Program-made: the position numbers and the translations under genes | Shown: positions 35,771 through 44,079 of the stretch, piece by piece | How positions within the stretch are numbered: the stretch's first letter is position 1 | How the letters are laid out: each line of letters begins with the position of its first letter | Source: Thalassovita mangrovi | GTDB taxonomy: Bacteria; Pseudomonadota; Alphaproteobacteria; Rhodobacterales; Rhodobacteraceae | Assembly: GCF_009857745.1 (NCBI RefSeq) | Contig: NZ_WWEN01000002.1 | Coordinates: forward strand, 310,001-374,000 | Length of the DNA: 64,000 nt | Direction of reading: 5' to 3' | Notes under the pieces: generated by a model | The model's database searches: none | Seen by the model: the letters and a program-made list of their open reading frames with translations, nothing else | What the model was told of the DNA's origin: nothing

Positions 35771-35846
35771 GCTGCCCTCCGGTTCCGGCGCAGAATATGG
35801 CGCGGTCGGGCCCGGGCGCAAGTGCGTCGCCCTGCCCTTTTCGATC

Positions 35847-36593
35847 TTAGTCCTGACGGTCTTTCCAGCGCACCATCTGGCGCAGCATGCCGTGGAACAT
35901 CTGCACATCGGCGCGGGTCAGCGGCATCCGGCTCCACAGGTTGCGCAGGTTGACCTTCATCCCCTCCGCCTTGGCCTCGGGGAAGAAGAACCCGGCTTCG
36001 TCCAGCCGTTCCTCGTAATGCTGCGACAGCTTTTCCACCTCGATGGCGCTGGCCCAGTCGGTCTTCGCCATCTCGACACGCTCGTGTTCGATCTCGACCG
36101 ATTGACGGCGCCATTCGTAAGCGGTCAGCAACACGCATTGCGCCAGGTTCAGGCTGAAGAATTCCGGGTTCACCGGCACGGTGATGATCGCATTGGCGCG
36201 CGCCACGTCCTCGTTTTCCAGCCCGGCGCGTTCGGGGCCGAACATCACGGCCACCTTTTCACCGGCGGCGATCTTTTCGCGCGCCAGCTCCATCGCCTTT
36301 TCCGGGCTGTAGACCGGCTTGGTCAGCCCCCGCCCCCGCGCGGTGGTGGCGAAGACGAAAGTGCAGTCGTCCAGCGCCTCGGCCACCGACCCGTAATGCC
36401 CCGCCTCGTCCAGCAGGCGCCCGGCGCCGCTGGCCATCGCGACGGCCTTCTGGTTCGGCCAGCCGTCGCGCGGTTCCACCACCCGCATCCGGTCGAGCCC
36501 GAAATTCCACATCGCGCGGGCGGCGCCGCCGATATTTTCGCCCATCTGCGGGCGCACCAGAACGATTGCAGGCTGCGGCACGGCGCTTGGCAT
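35847..36593 (-). CDS. trmJ: tRNA/rRNA methyltransferase of the TrmJ family (SPOUT)
   Basis: 248 aa. The SPOUT knot is indicated by PQMGENIGGAARAMWNFGL near the N terminus and VMFGPERAGLENEDV plus NPEFFSLNLAQCVLLTAYEW in the middle; the C-terminal third is the alpha-helical extension seen in TrmJ. It would 2'-O-methylate position 32 of tRNAs. The start at 36593 has GGAG 6 bp upstream. The frame stays open to 36683, but that part is the translation of a recurring intergenic tail motif (36660-36681), so the longer start is wrong. Confidence 0.9.
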   Translation of the reverse strand: MPSAVPQPAIVLVRPQMGENIGGAARAMWNFGLDRMRVVEPRDGWPNQKAVAMASGAGRLLDEAGHYGSVAEALDDCTFVFATTARGRGLTKPVYSPEKAMELAREKIAAGEKVAVMFGPERAGLENEDVARANAIITVPVNPEFFSLNLAQCVLLTAYEWRRQSVEIEHERVEMAKTDWASAIEVEKLSQHYEERLDEAGFFFPEAKAEGMKVNLRNLWSRMPLTRADVQMFHGMLRQMVRWKDRQD

Positions 36594-36659
36594 GGTCATC
36601 TCCGAAAAATCCACCGCCCGCTGATAATCCAGCCCCGGCACCAATCCAACCCCCCGCCG

Positions 36660-36681
36660 CTTCATCTTGGCAAAAATACCC
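36660..36681 (-). repeat. Recurring tail motif, second copy
   Basis: On the minus strand GGGTATTTTTGCCAAGATGA followed by AG, similar to GGGATATTTATGAACAGAAG followed by AAG at about 59288-59310. Such a motif, often behind GC hairpins, recurs in the intergenic DNA of Rhodobacteraceae from my memory of those genomes. Confidence 0.4.
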
Positions 36682-36784
36682 ATATTCCAACGCCGCAGAT
36701 CGCACTGCCGGTGCCGTCTGAGAAGTAGCCAAGCGGAACAAACCCCTGTATAGCGTCGCGGAAGACCGCAAAAGGAGCCGGATC

Positions 36785-37405
36785 ATGGCCGAGATCGAGC
36801 AGCCGCAAATCTATCTGATCACCCCGTCGGAGTTCGAATTGTCGGACTTCCCGAACCGGCTTGCCGCGGTGCTGGACGCGCATGAAATCGCCTGCGTGCG
36901 CCTGGCGCTGGCCAGCCATGACGAAGACCGCATCTCGCGCGCCGGCGACGCGCTGCGCGAAGTCACCCATGCCCGCGACGTGGCGCTGGTGATCGAAAAC
37001 CATATCCTGATGGTGGAACGGCTGGGGCTCGACGGCGTACACCTGGCCGACGGGTCGCGGCTGGTGCGCAAGACGCGCAAGGCGCTTGGTGCCGACGCCA
37101 TCGTCGGCGCCTTCTGCGGCGCCTCGCGCCATGACGGGATGAACGCGGGCGAAGCGGGCGCCGATTACGTCAGCTTCGGACCCGTCGGCGCCACCGATCT
37201 GGGCGACGGCACCGTAGCGGAAACCGAGCTGTTCCAGTGGTGGTCGGAAATGATCGAGGTGCCGGTGGTGGCCGAGGGCGCGCTGAACGCCGACACCATC
37301 CGAACCCTGTCGCCCTTCACCGATTTCTTCGGCATCGGCGACGAGATCTGGAGCCAGGACGACGCCGCCAAGGCGCTCACCGATCTGAAAACGCATTTCG
37401 CTTGA
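36785..37405 (+). CDS. ThiE-like (TMP-TENI fold) protein, active site atypical
   Basis: 206 aa, a TIM-barrel of the thiamine phosphate synthase/TenI superfamily: IYLITPSEF at the first strand and GADYVSFGPVGAT at the sixth match. Compared with true ThiE, the GP-x-T-x-K lysine region is GPVGATDLGDGT without Lys, and the phosphate loop AIGGI is AEGALN. It is therefore probably not a working thiamine phosphate synthase, or has an altered substrate. No thiamine genes adjoin. Starts with AAAGGAGCCGGATC before the ATG and converges on lpxB. Confidence 0.7.
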   Translation: MAEIEQPQIYLITPSEFELSDFPNRLAAVLDAHEIACVRLALASHDEDRISRAGDALREVTHARDVALVIENHILMVERLGLDGVHLADGSRLVRKTRKALGADAIVGAFCGASRHDGMNAGEAGADYVSFGPVGATDLGDGTVAETELFQWWSEMIEVPVVAEGALNADTIRTLSPFTDFFGIGDEIWSQDDAAKALTDLKTHFA

Positions 37406-37415
37406 GACTGACGGC

Positions 37416-37438
37416 GCGTTTCCCGGCCCGGGAAACGC
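37416..37438. terminator. Bidirectional terminator hairpin between the ThiE-like gene and lpxB
   Basis: Perfect 10-bp stem GCGTTTCCCG (37416-37425) / CGGGAAACGC (37429-37438), 3-nt loop, between two convergent stop codons. No T-run on either side. Confidence 0.6.
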
Positions 37439-37442
37439 CCTC

Positions 37443-38600
37443 TCAGCCCGGCAACCGCTTCAGAACCGCCTTTGCCGCGCGCAGCCCCGGCGCCTCGCCG
37501 CCCTTGCCGAGCCGTTCCATCGTCAAGGCCATCGCCGCGCGCTGATCGCCGGGATCGTCAAGCACCTGCAACACTGCCTCGGCGATCGGCCCGGGCTGGC
37601 AATCTCGGCCCACGAATTCCGGCACCGTGCGGGTATCGCTGACCAGGTTGACCAAGGTCACCGTGTCCACCTTCAGCATCCGGCTGATGATGATCCGGCT
37701 GATCAGGCTCATGTCATAGGCGATCACCATCGGGGTATCGCTTGCCGCCAGTTCCAGCGACACCGTACCCGAGGCCGCCAGCGCCGCGTCGGCCGCCGCA
37801 AACGCCGCCGCCTTGAGCCGCTTGTAGTCTTCCGGCGCCATCCCGCGCGGGTCCAGCACCAGCGGCGCGACCGGCCAGTCGGCCACCGCGGCGCGCACCA
37901 GGTCGGTCACGTTGCCGGTGGTCGGGATCACCGGTCGGATATCGGGCCGCTCGGCCACGATGCGCTTCAACGCCTCGCCGAAGACCGGCGCAAGCCTCGA
38001 CACCTCGCCCCGTCTGCTGCCCGGCAGCACCAGCAGCACCGGCGCATCGCCCAAGCCCTGTTCGGAGCGGAACGCCGCCGCCTCGTCCGCCGTCGCCACC
38101 CGTTCGGCCACCACCGGGTGGCCGACGAAATCGCAGTCCATTCCGGCCGCTTCCATATAAGGCGGCTCGAACGGGAACAGCGCCAGCACATGGTCGATCA
38201 CACGCGCCATCTTTTCCGCCCGCCCGGCGCGCCAGGCCCAGACGGTGGGAGCGACGTAATGCACCGTGCGGATGTCGGACACGGCCTTCACCCGCCGCGC
38301 CACGCGCAGGGAAAAATCGGGGCTGTCGATGGTGATCAACACGTCGGGCTGCGCCGCGACCACGGCCTCGGCCGTCTGGTTGATCCGGCGCATCAGGTGG
38401 CGGTATTTCGGCAGGATCTCGGCGATCCCCATCACCGACAGCTCATCCATCGGGAACAGGCTTTCCAGCCCTTCTTCCTGCATCAGCGGCCCGCCGATGC
38501 CCTGAAACTCGACCTCTGCCAGCTCCTTCAGCCCCGCCATCAAAGCCGCGCCCAGCTTGTCGCCCGACGCCTCGCCCGCGATCACGAAGACCCGGATCAC
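37443..38600 (-). CDS. lpxB: Lipid-A-disaccharide synthase
   Basis: 385 aa. It joins UDP-2,3-diacylglucosamine and lipid X into the lipid A disaccharide on the cytoplasmic face of the inner membrane. FVIAGEASGDKLGAAL opens the protein; IDSPDFSLRVAR and VAPTVWAWRAGRA are family signatures, as is LLPGSR-type VLPGSRRGE. The start is a GTG at 38600 that overlaps the lpxI stop as GTGA, so translation is coupled. Last gene of the fabZ-lpxA-lpxI-lpxB run. Confidence 0.95.
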   Translation of the reverse strand: MIRVFVIAGEASGDKLGAALMAGLKELAEVEFQGIGGPLMQEEGLESLFPMDELSVMGIAEILPKYRHLMRRINQTAEAVVAAQPDVLITIDSPDFSLRVARRVKAVSDIRTVHYVAPTVWAWRAGRAEKMARVIDHVLALFPFEPPYMEAAGMDCDFVGHPVVAERVATADEAAAFRSEQGLGDAPVLLVLPGSRRGEVSRLAPVFGEALKRIVAERPDIRPVIPTTGNVTDLVRAAVADWPVAPLVLDPRGMAPEDYKRLKAAAFAAADAALAASGTVSLELAASDTPMVIAYDMSLISRIIISRMLKVDTVTLVNLVSDTRTVPEFVGRDCQPGPIAEAVLQVLDDPGDQRAAMALTMERLGKGGEAPGLRAAKAVLKRLPG

Positions 38601-39403
38601 AGCACCCGGCCCATGATGAAGATACCGGCCTGTTCCGCCGCCGCGACGGTTTCGGCGCGTTCCAGGATCAGCACCTGTCCGGCCTGCAACACGATCCCCG
38701 CCAGCCCGGCCTTTTCGGCCCGCGCCACCGTGTCGGGGCCGATGGCGGGCATATCGACGCGCAGGTCCTGACCGCGTTTCGCCGCCTTGACGAAGACGCC
38801 CCGCGCGCCCCGTCGCAGCGCGGCGGGCGTTTCGGCCACGGTACCCAGCATGAAATCGGTGCCCTGCACGGTTTCCACGCCCAGGCACAGCCCGCCCGCC
38901 ACGACGCAGCCCTGCCCGACATCCACCGGCGCCAGGGCGTTCAGGATATCGGCGCCGCGATCGGCGTCGGCCATTTGTTCGTCGGTGGGTTCCGGCCCGG
39001 CCAGCAGCCCTTCTTCGGCGGTCAGGCCCGCGACCAGGTCATGCGCGCCAACGACCTCGAAGCCTTGTTCCTCGATGATCGCGATGATCACCCGCAAAAG
39101 CGCATCGTCGCCGCCGTGCATCGCCGACAGCAGGCGCGGCGCCAGCGAAATCATCAGCGGATCGAAGGCCGAGGCATCCAGCGGCGGACGCGACATCGAC
39201 CCGGCCATCACCACCCGGGTGACGCCCATTTCTTTCAGCGCGTCGAACAGCCCGCCCAGTTTCTCGAACGCATGGACATGCAGATCGCCGCTCATCCGGT
39301 GCGGCACGCCGTCGAAAACGACCTTGACCGCATCCGGGTGCGCGGCGGCGATTTCCACCGGCAGGCCGCCATTGCCCGCAAGGATGGCCAGACGCCCCGG
39401 CAT
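38597..39403 (-). CDS. lpxI: UDP-2,3-diacylglucosamine pyrophosphatase, LpxI type
   Basis: 268 aa. LpxI is the alphaproteobacterial replacement for LpxH; it hydrolyses UDP-2,3-diacylglucosamine to lipid X and UMP. The N-terminal LAILAGNGGLPVEIA and the C-terminal DMPAIGPDTVARA with metal-binding acidic residues fit the family (DUF1009). It lies between lpxA and lpxB, with 3-bp and overlapping junctions, exactly the pathway order. Soluble or membrane-peripheral cytoplasmic enzyme. Confidence 0.94.
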   Translation of the reverse strand: MPGRLAILAGNGGLPVEIAAAHPDAVKVVFDGVPHRMSGDLHVHAFEKLGGLFDALKEMGVTRVVMAGSMSRPPLDASAFDPLMISLAPRLLSAMHGGDDALLRVIIAIIEEQGFEVVGAHDLVAGLTAEEGLLAGPEPTDEQMADADRGADILNALAPVDVGQGCVVAGGLCLGVETVQGTDFMLGTVAETPAALRRGARGVFVKAAKRGQDLRVDMPAIGPDTVARAEKAGLAGIVLQAGQVLILERAETVAAAEQAGIFIMGRVL

Positions 39404-39406
39404 GGA

Positions 39407-40192
39407 TCAGCGCGGGGTCAGGAACGAACGGTCGCTCGCCCCGGTGATGAAATCGACGATCTGGCGCACGTAATCGCTTTCGGCCTCTTCGCCCAAAGCC
39501 TTGGCGCGCTCCTGGAACGCGCCCTCGCCCTCGGCCAGCCGCTTCAGCGCGGCGCGCAGCGCCGAGATGTCGGAACGCGCCACGCCGCGACGTTTCAGCC
39601 CGACAAGGTTCAGCCCGTCCAACTCGCCGCGCGACGCCTGCACCAGCCCATAGGGGATCACGTCGGCGGTCACCATGGTGACCGCGCCGATGATCGCGCC
39701 CTGGCCGATCCGCACCCATTGGTGCACGCCCGACAGACCGCCGATGATCACGTCGTCGCCGATCTGGCAATGGCCCGCGACGGCCGACTGGTTCACCACG
39801 ATCACCCGGTCGCCGACGATCACGTCATGGGCGATGTGACATCCGGCCATGAACAGCCCGTCATCGCCGACCTTCGTCAGACCGCCACCGCCCTCGGTGC
39901 CGCTGTTCATGGTGACATGTTCGCGGATGCGATTGCGCTTGCCGATTTCCAGACGGGTGTTTTCGCCCTTGAATTTCAGGTCCTGCGGGATCTCGCCAAT
40001 ACAGGCGAAGGGGAAAATCACCGTGTCTTCGCCGACCTTGGTCTGGCCGGTCACCACCACGTGGCTTTTCAGCGTCACGCGGTCTTCCAGCACCACGTCG
40101 GCACCGACGATGCAGAACGGGCCGATCTCGCAGCCCTCGCCGATCACGGCGCCGTCCTCGATGATCGCCGAAGGGTGAATCTGCGCAGCCAT
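39407..40192 (-). CDS. lpxA: UDP-N-acetylglucosamine acyltransferase
   Basis: 261 aa. First committed step of lipid A synthesis: transfer of a 3-hydroxyacyl chain from ACP to UDP-GlcNAc. Left-handed beta-helix hexapeptide repeats (e.g. IEDGAVIGEGCEIGPFCIVG) fill residues ~5-180. The conserved His region GCHIAHDVIVGDRV and the AGHCQIGDDV loop are intact. The C-terminal helical part follows. It is 4 bp downstream of fabZ, linking fatty-acid and lipid A synthesis. Confidence 0.96.
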   Translation of the reverse strand: MAAQIHPSAIIEDGAVIGEGCEIGPFCIVGADVVLEDRVTLKSHVVVTGQTKVGEDTVIFPFACIGEIPQDLKFKGENTRLEIGKRNRIREHVTMNSGTEGGGGLTKVGDDGLFMAGCHIAHDVIVGDRVIVVNQSAVAGHCQIGDDVIIGGLSGVHQWVRIGQGAIIGAVTMVTADVIPYGLVQASRGELDGLNLVGLKRRGVARSDISALRAALKRLAEGEGAFQERAKALGEEAESDYVRQIVDFITGASDRSFLTPR

Positions 40193-40196
40193 GCGG

Positions 40197-40667
40197 TTAC
40201 TCCTGCCCTGCGCTCAGATCCATCATCGCGGTGAATTCGCATTCGCAGGCCATTTCACCCTCGACCGTCGCCACGCCGGCAAATTTCCACACCTTGCCGC
40301 CCGGCTTGCCGCGCGTCGTGGTCACGTTCATTTCCAAAACGTCGCCCGGCACCACCATGCGGCGGAACTTGGCCTTGTCGATGGCCATGAAGTAAACCAG
40401 CATGTTCTTGTCGGCCATGTCCAAGGCGGTGCCCACCATGATCGCGGCGGTCTGCGCCATCGCCTCGACGATGGTGACGCCGGGCATGATCGGCTTGCCG
40501 GGGAAATGGCCCTGGAAATGCGGTTCGTTCATCGTCACGTTCTTGATGCCGCGGCCCGACTGGTAGCCGTCGATATCGACCACCTTGTCGACCAGCAGGA
40601 AAGGATAGCGATGCGGGATGATCCGCTGGATCAGTGCGATATCCGCGGTCAGAAGCTGCTCGGTCAT
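40197..40667 (-). CDS. fabZ: 3-hydroxyacyl-ACP dehydratase FabZ
   Basis: 156 aa hot-dog fold enzyme dehydrating 3-hydroxyacyl-ACPs in fatty acid elongation, competing with LpxA for the same substrates. [13 protein letters not shown] and [19 protein letters not shown] contain the catalytic His and Glu. The start at 40667 follows AAAGGA; the longer open frame to 40736 adds a basic run without ribosome site and is rejected. Confidence 0.96.
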   Translation of the reverse strand: MTEQLLTADIALIQRIIPHRYPFLLVDKVVDIDGYQSGRGIKNVTMNEPHFQGHFPGKPIMPGVTIVEAMAQTAAIMVGTALDMADKNMLVYFMAIDKAKFRRMVVPGDVLEMNVTTTRGKPGGKVWKFAGVATVEGEMACECEFTAMMDLSAGQE

Positions 40668-40744
40668 TGTTTTTTCCTTTCTGGCAAACGCGTCGCTTTT
40701 GCCGAATTCCCTAACAATATGCCGGGGATTGGGCAAGCGTGCTG

Positions 40745-41317
40745 CTACTTCTCGGGCTGTTCCAGATCGCTGCCATCGCCGATCTCGGCGTCGATCCGCG
40801 CCACCGCGTCGCTTGTCACGTCGATGATGCGCGCGCTCAGGAACACGCTGCGGCTTTCCACGATCACCGCCGCACCGGCTTCGGTCATGATTTCTTCCAG
40901 CACCGAGGTGACAGATTGCAGGAACAACCGCTGCGCCTGTTCCCGCCGCTGCGCCAGTTCATGCAGCTTGCCGGCGCGCTCGACGCGGATGCGCTGGACC
41001 TTGGCGTCGAATTCGTCGGCTAGCACGCGGAACTCCTCCGCCGTCATGGTCGGGCGCTTTTCGGTCAGCTGCTGTTCTTCCTCGATCAGCTGCGCCTCGA
41101 TTTCGCGGTTTTCCGCCTCCAGCACTGCCACGGCGGCCTCGATTTCGTTCTGCACCCGCTTGCCGAACAGGGAATCGGAATACAGCCGGTCGGAATCGAT
41201 GGTCAGAACAGGGCTGCGCAGGACCGCCGCTTCCTGTGCGACAACCGGCCCGGCCCCGCCCAGCACGCCAAGCGCCAGGCAGACCGCCGCGATCCGGTTG
41301 CGCCAGTTGCCGCGCAT
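40745..41317 (-). CDS. OmpH/Skp family periplasmic chaperone
   Basis: 190 aa. Signal peptide (cleavage near VVAQ-EAA at about residue 28), then a long coiled coil (residues ~60-140, very rich in Glu, Gln, Arg) of the Skp/OmpH 'tentacle' type, flanked by small beta elements ([10 protein letters not shown] and [16 protein letters not shown]). It would escort unfolded outer-membrane proteins to BamA, encoded immediately upstream with a 1-bp start/stop overlap. Confidence 0.85.
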   Translation of the reverse strand: MRGNWRNRIAAVCLALGVLGGAGPVVAQEAAVLRSPVLTIDSDRLYSDSLFGKRVQNEIEAAVAVLEAENREIEAQLIEEEQQLTEKRPTMTAEEFRVLADEFDAKVQRIRVERAGKLHELAQRREQAQRLFLQSVTSVLEEIMTEAGAAVIVESRSVFLSARIIDVTSDAVARIDAEIGDGSDLEQPEK

Positions 41318-43686
41318 CAGAATTCGGTCGAAACCGTCAGGTTGAAGGTCTGCTCGATGTCTTCGTCCTCTTTCTGGAGCGCCTTGGACCAGTTGAAGCG
41401 CAGCGGTCCCACCGGCGTGTTCCAGAACAGCGACACACCGACAACATGGCGCAGCGAGAAGTCTTCGTAGAACACCGAGCCGGTGGCGGCGCTGGCATCG
41501 GTCAGGCCCCAGACAGAGCCGACATCGTAGAACAAGCCGCCGCGGATGCCGTATTCCTCGGGCAGGCCCAGCGGGAATTCGGCTTCGAACCGGGCGACCG
41601 CGAACATGTCGCCGCCAAGCGCATCGTTCGACACCTCGTCGCCATTGCTGTCATAGACGATTTCGCGCGGCCCGATGCCGTCCGGCGAGAAGCCCCGCAT
41701 CAGCCCGCTGCCGATTTGGTAGCGGTCCACCGAGCGGCTGACCCCGGAGGTGTAATCCAGCAGCCCGCCTTCGAGCGAGGCGCGCAGCGTCACTTCTTCG
41801 TTCAGGATCTTGGTCTGGGCAATTGCCTTGGCCGTGGTCTTGGAGAAGGTCACGTCGCCGCCGACGCCCGCGAATTCCTGTCCGAATTCGAACAGAACAC
41901 CGGCATTGGGGTTCAGCCCGGTGCGGCGGGTGTCGTAGCTGTAGCTGTAGCCGAGGCTGCTGGACCAGACATTGCCCTGCGCGATTTCGTTGCCCACGAT
42001 GCCGCCAAAGACCGCAGATCCGTCATCGATCATCTCGATAGACTCGGCATTGTAATACAGCTTCAGCCGGCCGTTATCGCTGACCGGGAAGGTGATGCCC
42101 GGCCGGAACTGGATCGAGGTCGTGTCGTAGTTGGCATAAGATGTCTGCGTTTCGCGGTAGCCGATATCCAGATCGAAGCGCAGATTGCGCCCCAGCAGCG
42201 CCGGTTCCGAGAACCCAAGCGCATAGACCTGGTTGTCCTCAGCGCCCGACAGCGACAGGTTCAGCCGCTGGCCACGGCCCAGGAAGTTGTCTTCCTTCAT
42301 CGTGACAAGCAGGCCGAAACCGGTATTGGTCGAATAGGTGCCGCCGAAGGACAGCGACCCGGTGGGCTGTTCCTCGACATTCACGTCGACGATAACCTGA
42401 TCCGGGTTCGACCCTTCCCGCGCCTTCACATCGGCGTTGGAAAAGAACCCGAGCGCGCGAATGCGTTCGGCGCTTTCGCGAATTTCACGCGGGTTGAACG
42501 GATCGCCCTCGACGATCTTGAACTGCTGCCGGATCACCCGGTCCATCGTGGTGGTGTTGCCTTCGATATCGATCCGCTCGACGAAGACGCGCGGCCCGCG
42601 CGACAGCACGAATTCCACATCCAGCGTCAGGTCGCGGTCGTTGCGGGTGATCCGCGGTTCGACCCGAACGAAGTTCAGCCCCTTGCGGTTGGCCAGCCGT
42701 TCCATCCGGGCGATGGAATTTTCCACGACGGTCGGCGAATAGATCATCCCGGAGCGCATTTTCAGCGCCTTCTGGAATTCGTCGGCATCGACATCGGCCA
42801 AGTCGCTGCTGGTGGTGATTTTACCGACCCGGAACTGCTGGCCTTCCTCGATGTTAAAGGTGATGAAATATCCGTCGCGTTCGCGGGTCAATTCCGCGTT
42901 CACCCCGGTGGTGCGGAAATCGACATAGCCGCGCGACAGGTAGAAATCGCTCAACACCTGCTTGTCGAAGGAAATCCGGTCCTCGACGAAAGTGTCGCGC
43001 TTGATCAGCGCCCGCAGCAGGCCGGCCTGCTTGGTCTGCAGCACCGAGCGCAGGCGGCGGTCGGAATAGGCCTTGTTGCCGACGAAGCTGATCCGCTCGA
43101 TCTCGGTGATGCCGCCTTCGAACACTTCAAAGATCAGGTCGACGCGGTTGTCGGACCGGCGGATGATCTTGGGCGACACGGTCGCAGACAGCCGGCCCTG
43201 CTGGTTATAGACCTCGGCGATGATGGCCGCGTCGCGTTCGGCGACCTTGGGGTTGAAGACCAGCCGCGATTTCGATTGCAGCAGCGGCTGCAGATCTTCG
43301 TCCTTGACCCGCCGGTTGCCCTCGATGCTGATCTGGTTGATCGTGGGGTATTCCTTGACGTCGATCACCAGGGTGCCGCCGCGCGGCGTGATCTCGACCG
43401 TCTCGAACAATCCGCTGGCGAGGATGCGCTGATAGGCGGCGTTCAGTTCGCCGGCCGATACCGCCTTGCCGCGTTCGATTCCCGCATAGGTCAGGATGGT
43501 GCCCGCCTCGATCCGCTGGTTCCCCTGGATCACGACCGACCCGAACGTGTAATCCTGCGCCGCAGATACATCGGGCAGCGCGATCAAAGCCGTTGAAATA
43601 GAAAGAAAAAACGCCGTCCCCATGCGGCTAAGGCCATTTGCAGTCGAGGCACGTACACCGCGCCGACCCTTGATAAAGTCGGTCAT
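41317..43686 (-). CDS. bamA: Outer membrane protein assembly factor BamA
   Basis: 789 aa. A signal peptide precedes five POTRA domains (from about residue 47, starting with YTFGSVVIQGNQRIEAGTI) and a C-terminal 16-strand barrel ending in aromatic Phe. The family's RGF-type loop (LMRGFSPDGIGPRE) is present in the barrel. BamA folds beta-barrel proteins into the outer membrane. It has its own candidate promoter (43721-43749) after the terminator of the upstream rseP unit, and overlaps the skp-like gene by one base. Confidence 0.97.
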   Translation of the reverse strand: MTDFIKGRRGVRASTANGLSRMGTAFFLSISTALIALPDVSAAQDYTFGSVVIQGNQRIEAGTILTYAGIERGKAVSAGELNAAYQRILASGLFETVEITPRGGTLVIDVKEYPTINQISIEGNRRVKDEDLQPLLQSKSRLVFNPKVAERDAAIIAEVYNQQGRLSATVSPKIIRRSDNRVDLIFEVFEGGITEIERISFVGNKAYSDRRLRSVLQTKQAGLLRALIKRDTFVEDRISFDKQVLSDFYLSRGYVDFRTTGVNAELTRERDGYFITFNIEEGQQFRVGKITTSSDLADVDADEFQKALKMRSGMIYSPTVVENSIARMERLANRKGLNFVRVEPRITRNDRDLTLDVEFVLSRGPRVFVERIDIEGNTTTMDRVIRQQFKIVEGDPFNPREIRESAERIRALGFFSNADVKAREGSNPDQVIVDVNVEEQPTGSLSFGGTYSTNTGFGLLVTMKEDNFLGRGQRLNLSLSGAEDNQVYALGFSEPALLGRNLRFDLDIGYRETQTSYANYDTTSIQFRPGITFPVSDNGRLKLYYNAESIEMIDDGSAVFGGIVGNEIAQGNVWSSSLGYSYSYDTRRTGLNPNAGVLFEFGQEFAGVGGDVTFSKTTAKAIAQTKILNEEVTLRASLEGGLLDYTSGVSRSVDRYQIGSGLMRGFSPDGIGPREIVYDSNGDEVSNDALGGDMFAVARFEAEFPLGLPEEYGIRGGLFYDVGSVWGLTDASAATGSVFYEDFSLRHVVGVSLFWNTPVGPLRFNWSKALQKEDEDIEQTFNLTVSTEF

Positions 43687-43720
43687 TCAATCAACCCAGT
43701 CAGACATCCCATTCTCAATC

Positions 43721-43749
43721 TGAGTATCGGGATTGCGGGCCGTTGTCAA
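43721..43749 (-). promoter_or_regulatory. Candidate bamA promoter
   Basis: On the minus strand a perfect -35 TTGACA (43749-43744), 17-bp spacer and TACTCA (43726-43721) as weak -10. A small repeat, CTCA-N3-TGAG (43714-43724), overlaps the -10 and expected start site. About 35 bp of leader follows before ATG 43686. Confidence 0.5.
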
Positions 43750-43757
43750 AAGTAAGA

Positions 43758-43786
43758 AACACCCGCGCGGGGGACCGGCGGGTGTT
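43758..43786 (-). terminator. Terminator closing the rseP transcription unit
   Basis: AACACCCGC (43758-43766) and GCGGGTGTT (43778-43786) form a perfect 9-bp stem with 11-nt loop; on the minus strand it is followed by TCTTACTTTT. Confidence 0.7.
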
Positions 43787-43809
43787 CGCATTGAATTCGC
43801 TGAATTTCC

Positions 43810-43935
43810 TCAGAAGCCACGCAGGAAGGCGTTGATCCCCAACGCGGCGATGATCGCCAGCAGGACCAGGATACGGTCCCAGTTCAGCAGCAGAAGAAGG
43901 CTCAGCCCCCGATATCCGTTATGAAGTGTCTGCAT
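43810..43935 (-). CDS. Small single-helix membrane protein between rseP and bamA
   Basis: 41 aa, read on the minus strand from ATG 43935 to TGA 43812-43810. A hydrophilic start (MQTLHNGYRG) is followed by LSLLLLLNWDRILVLLAIIAALGINAF, i.e. a membrane helix interrupted by NWDR, and a short basic end. It sits 144 bp after rseP and just before the terminator at 43758-43786, so it is probably the last gene of that unit. No strong ribosome site. Function unknown; too small for usual gene finders. Confidence 0.55.
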   Translation of the reverse strand: MQTLHNGYRGLSLLLLLNWDRILVLLAIIAALGINAFLRGF

Positions 43936-44079
43936 CGCTCTATCCGTCCCGTTTGCGGGGCAGCCGCCCCTTTCGCAGGATTTCCACCACCTTCGGCGGC
44001 CTTACCTGCACTTTCTGACTAGTGAGAAAATGCGGCAGCAATGGGGCGGATTCGGGTCAGAGCGATGGAAACCCCACGG

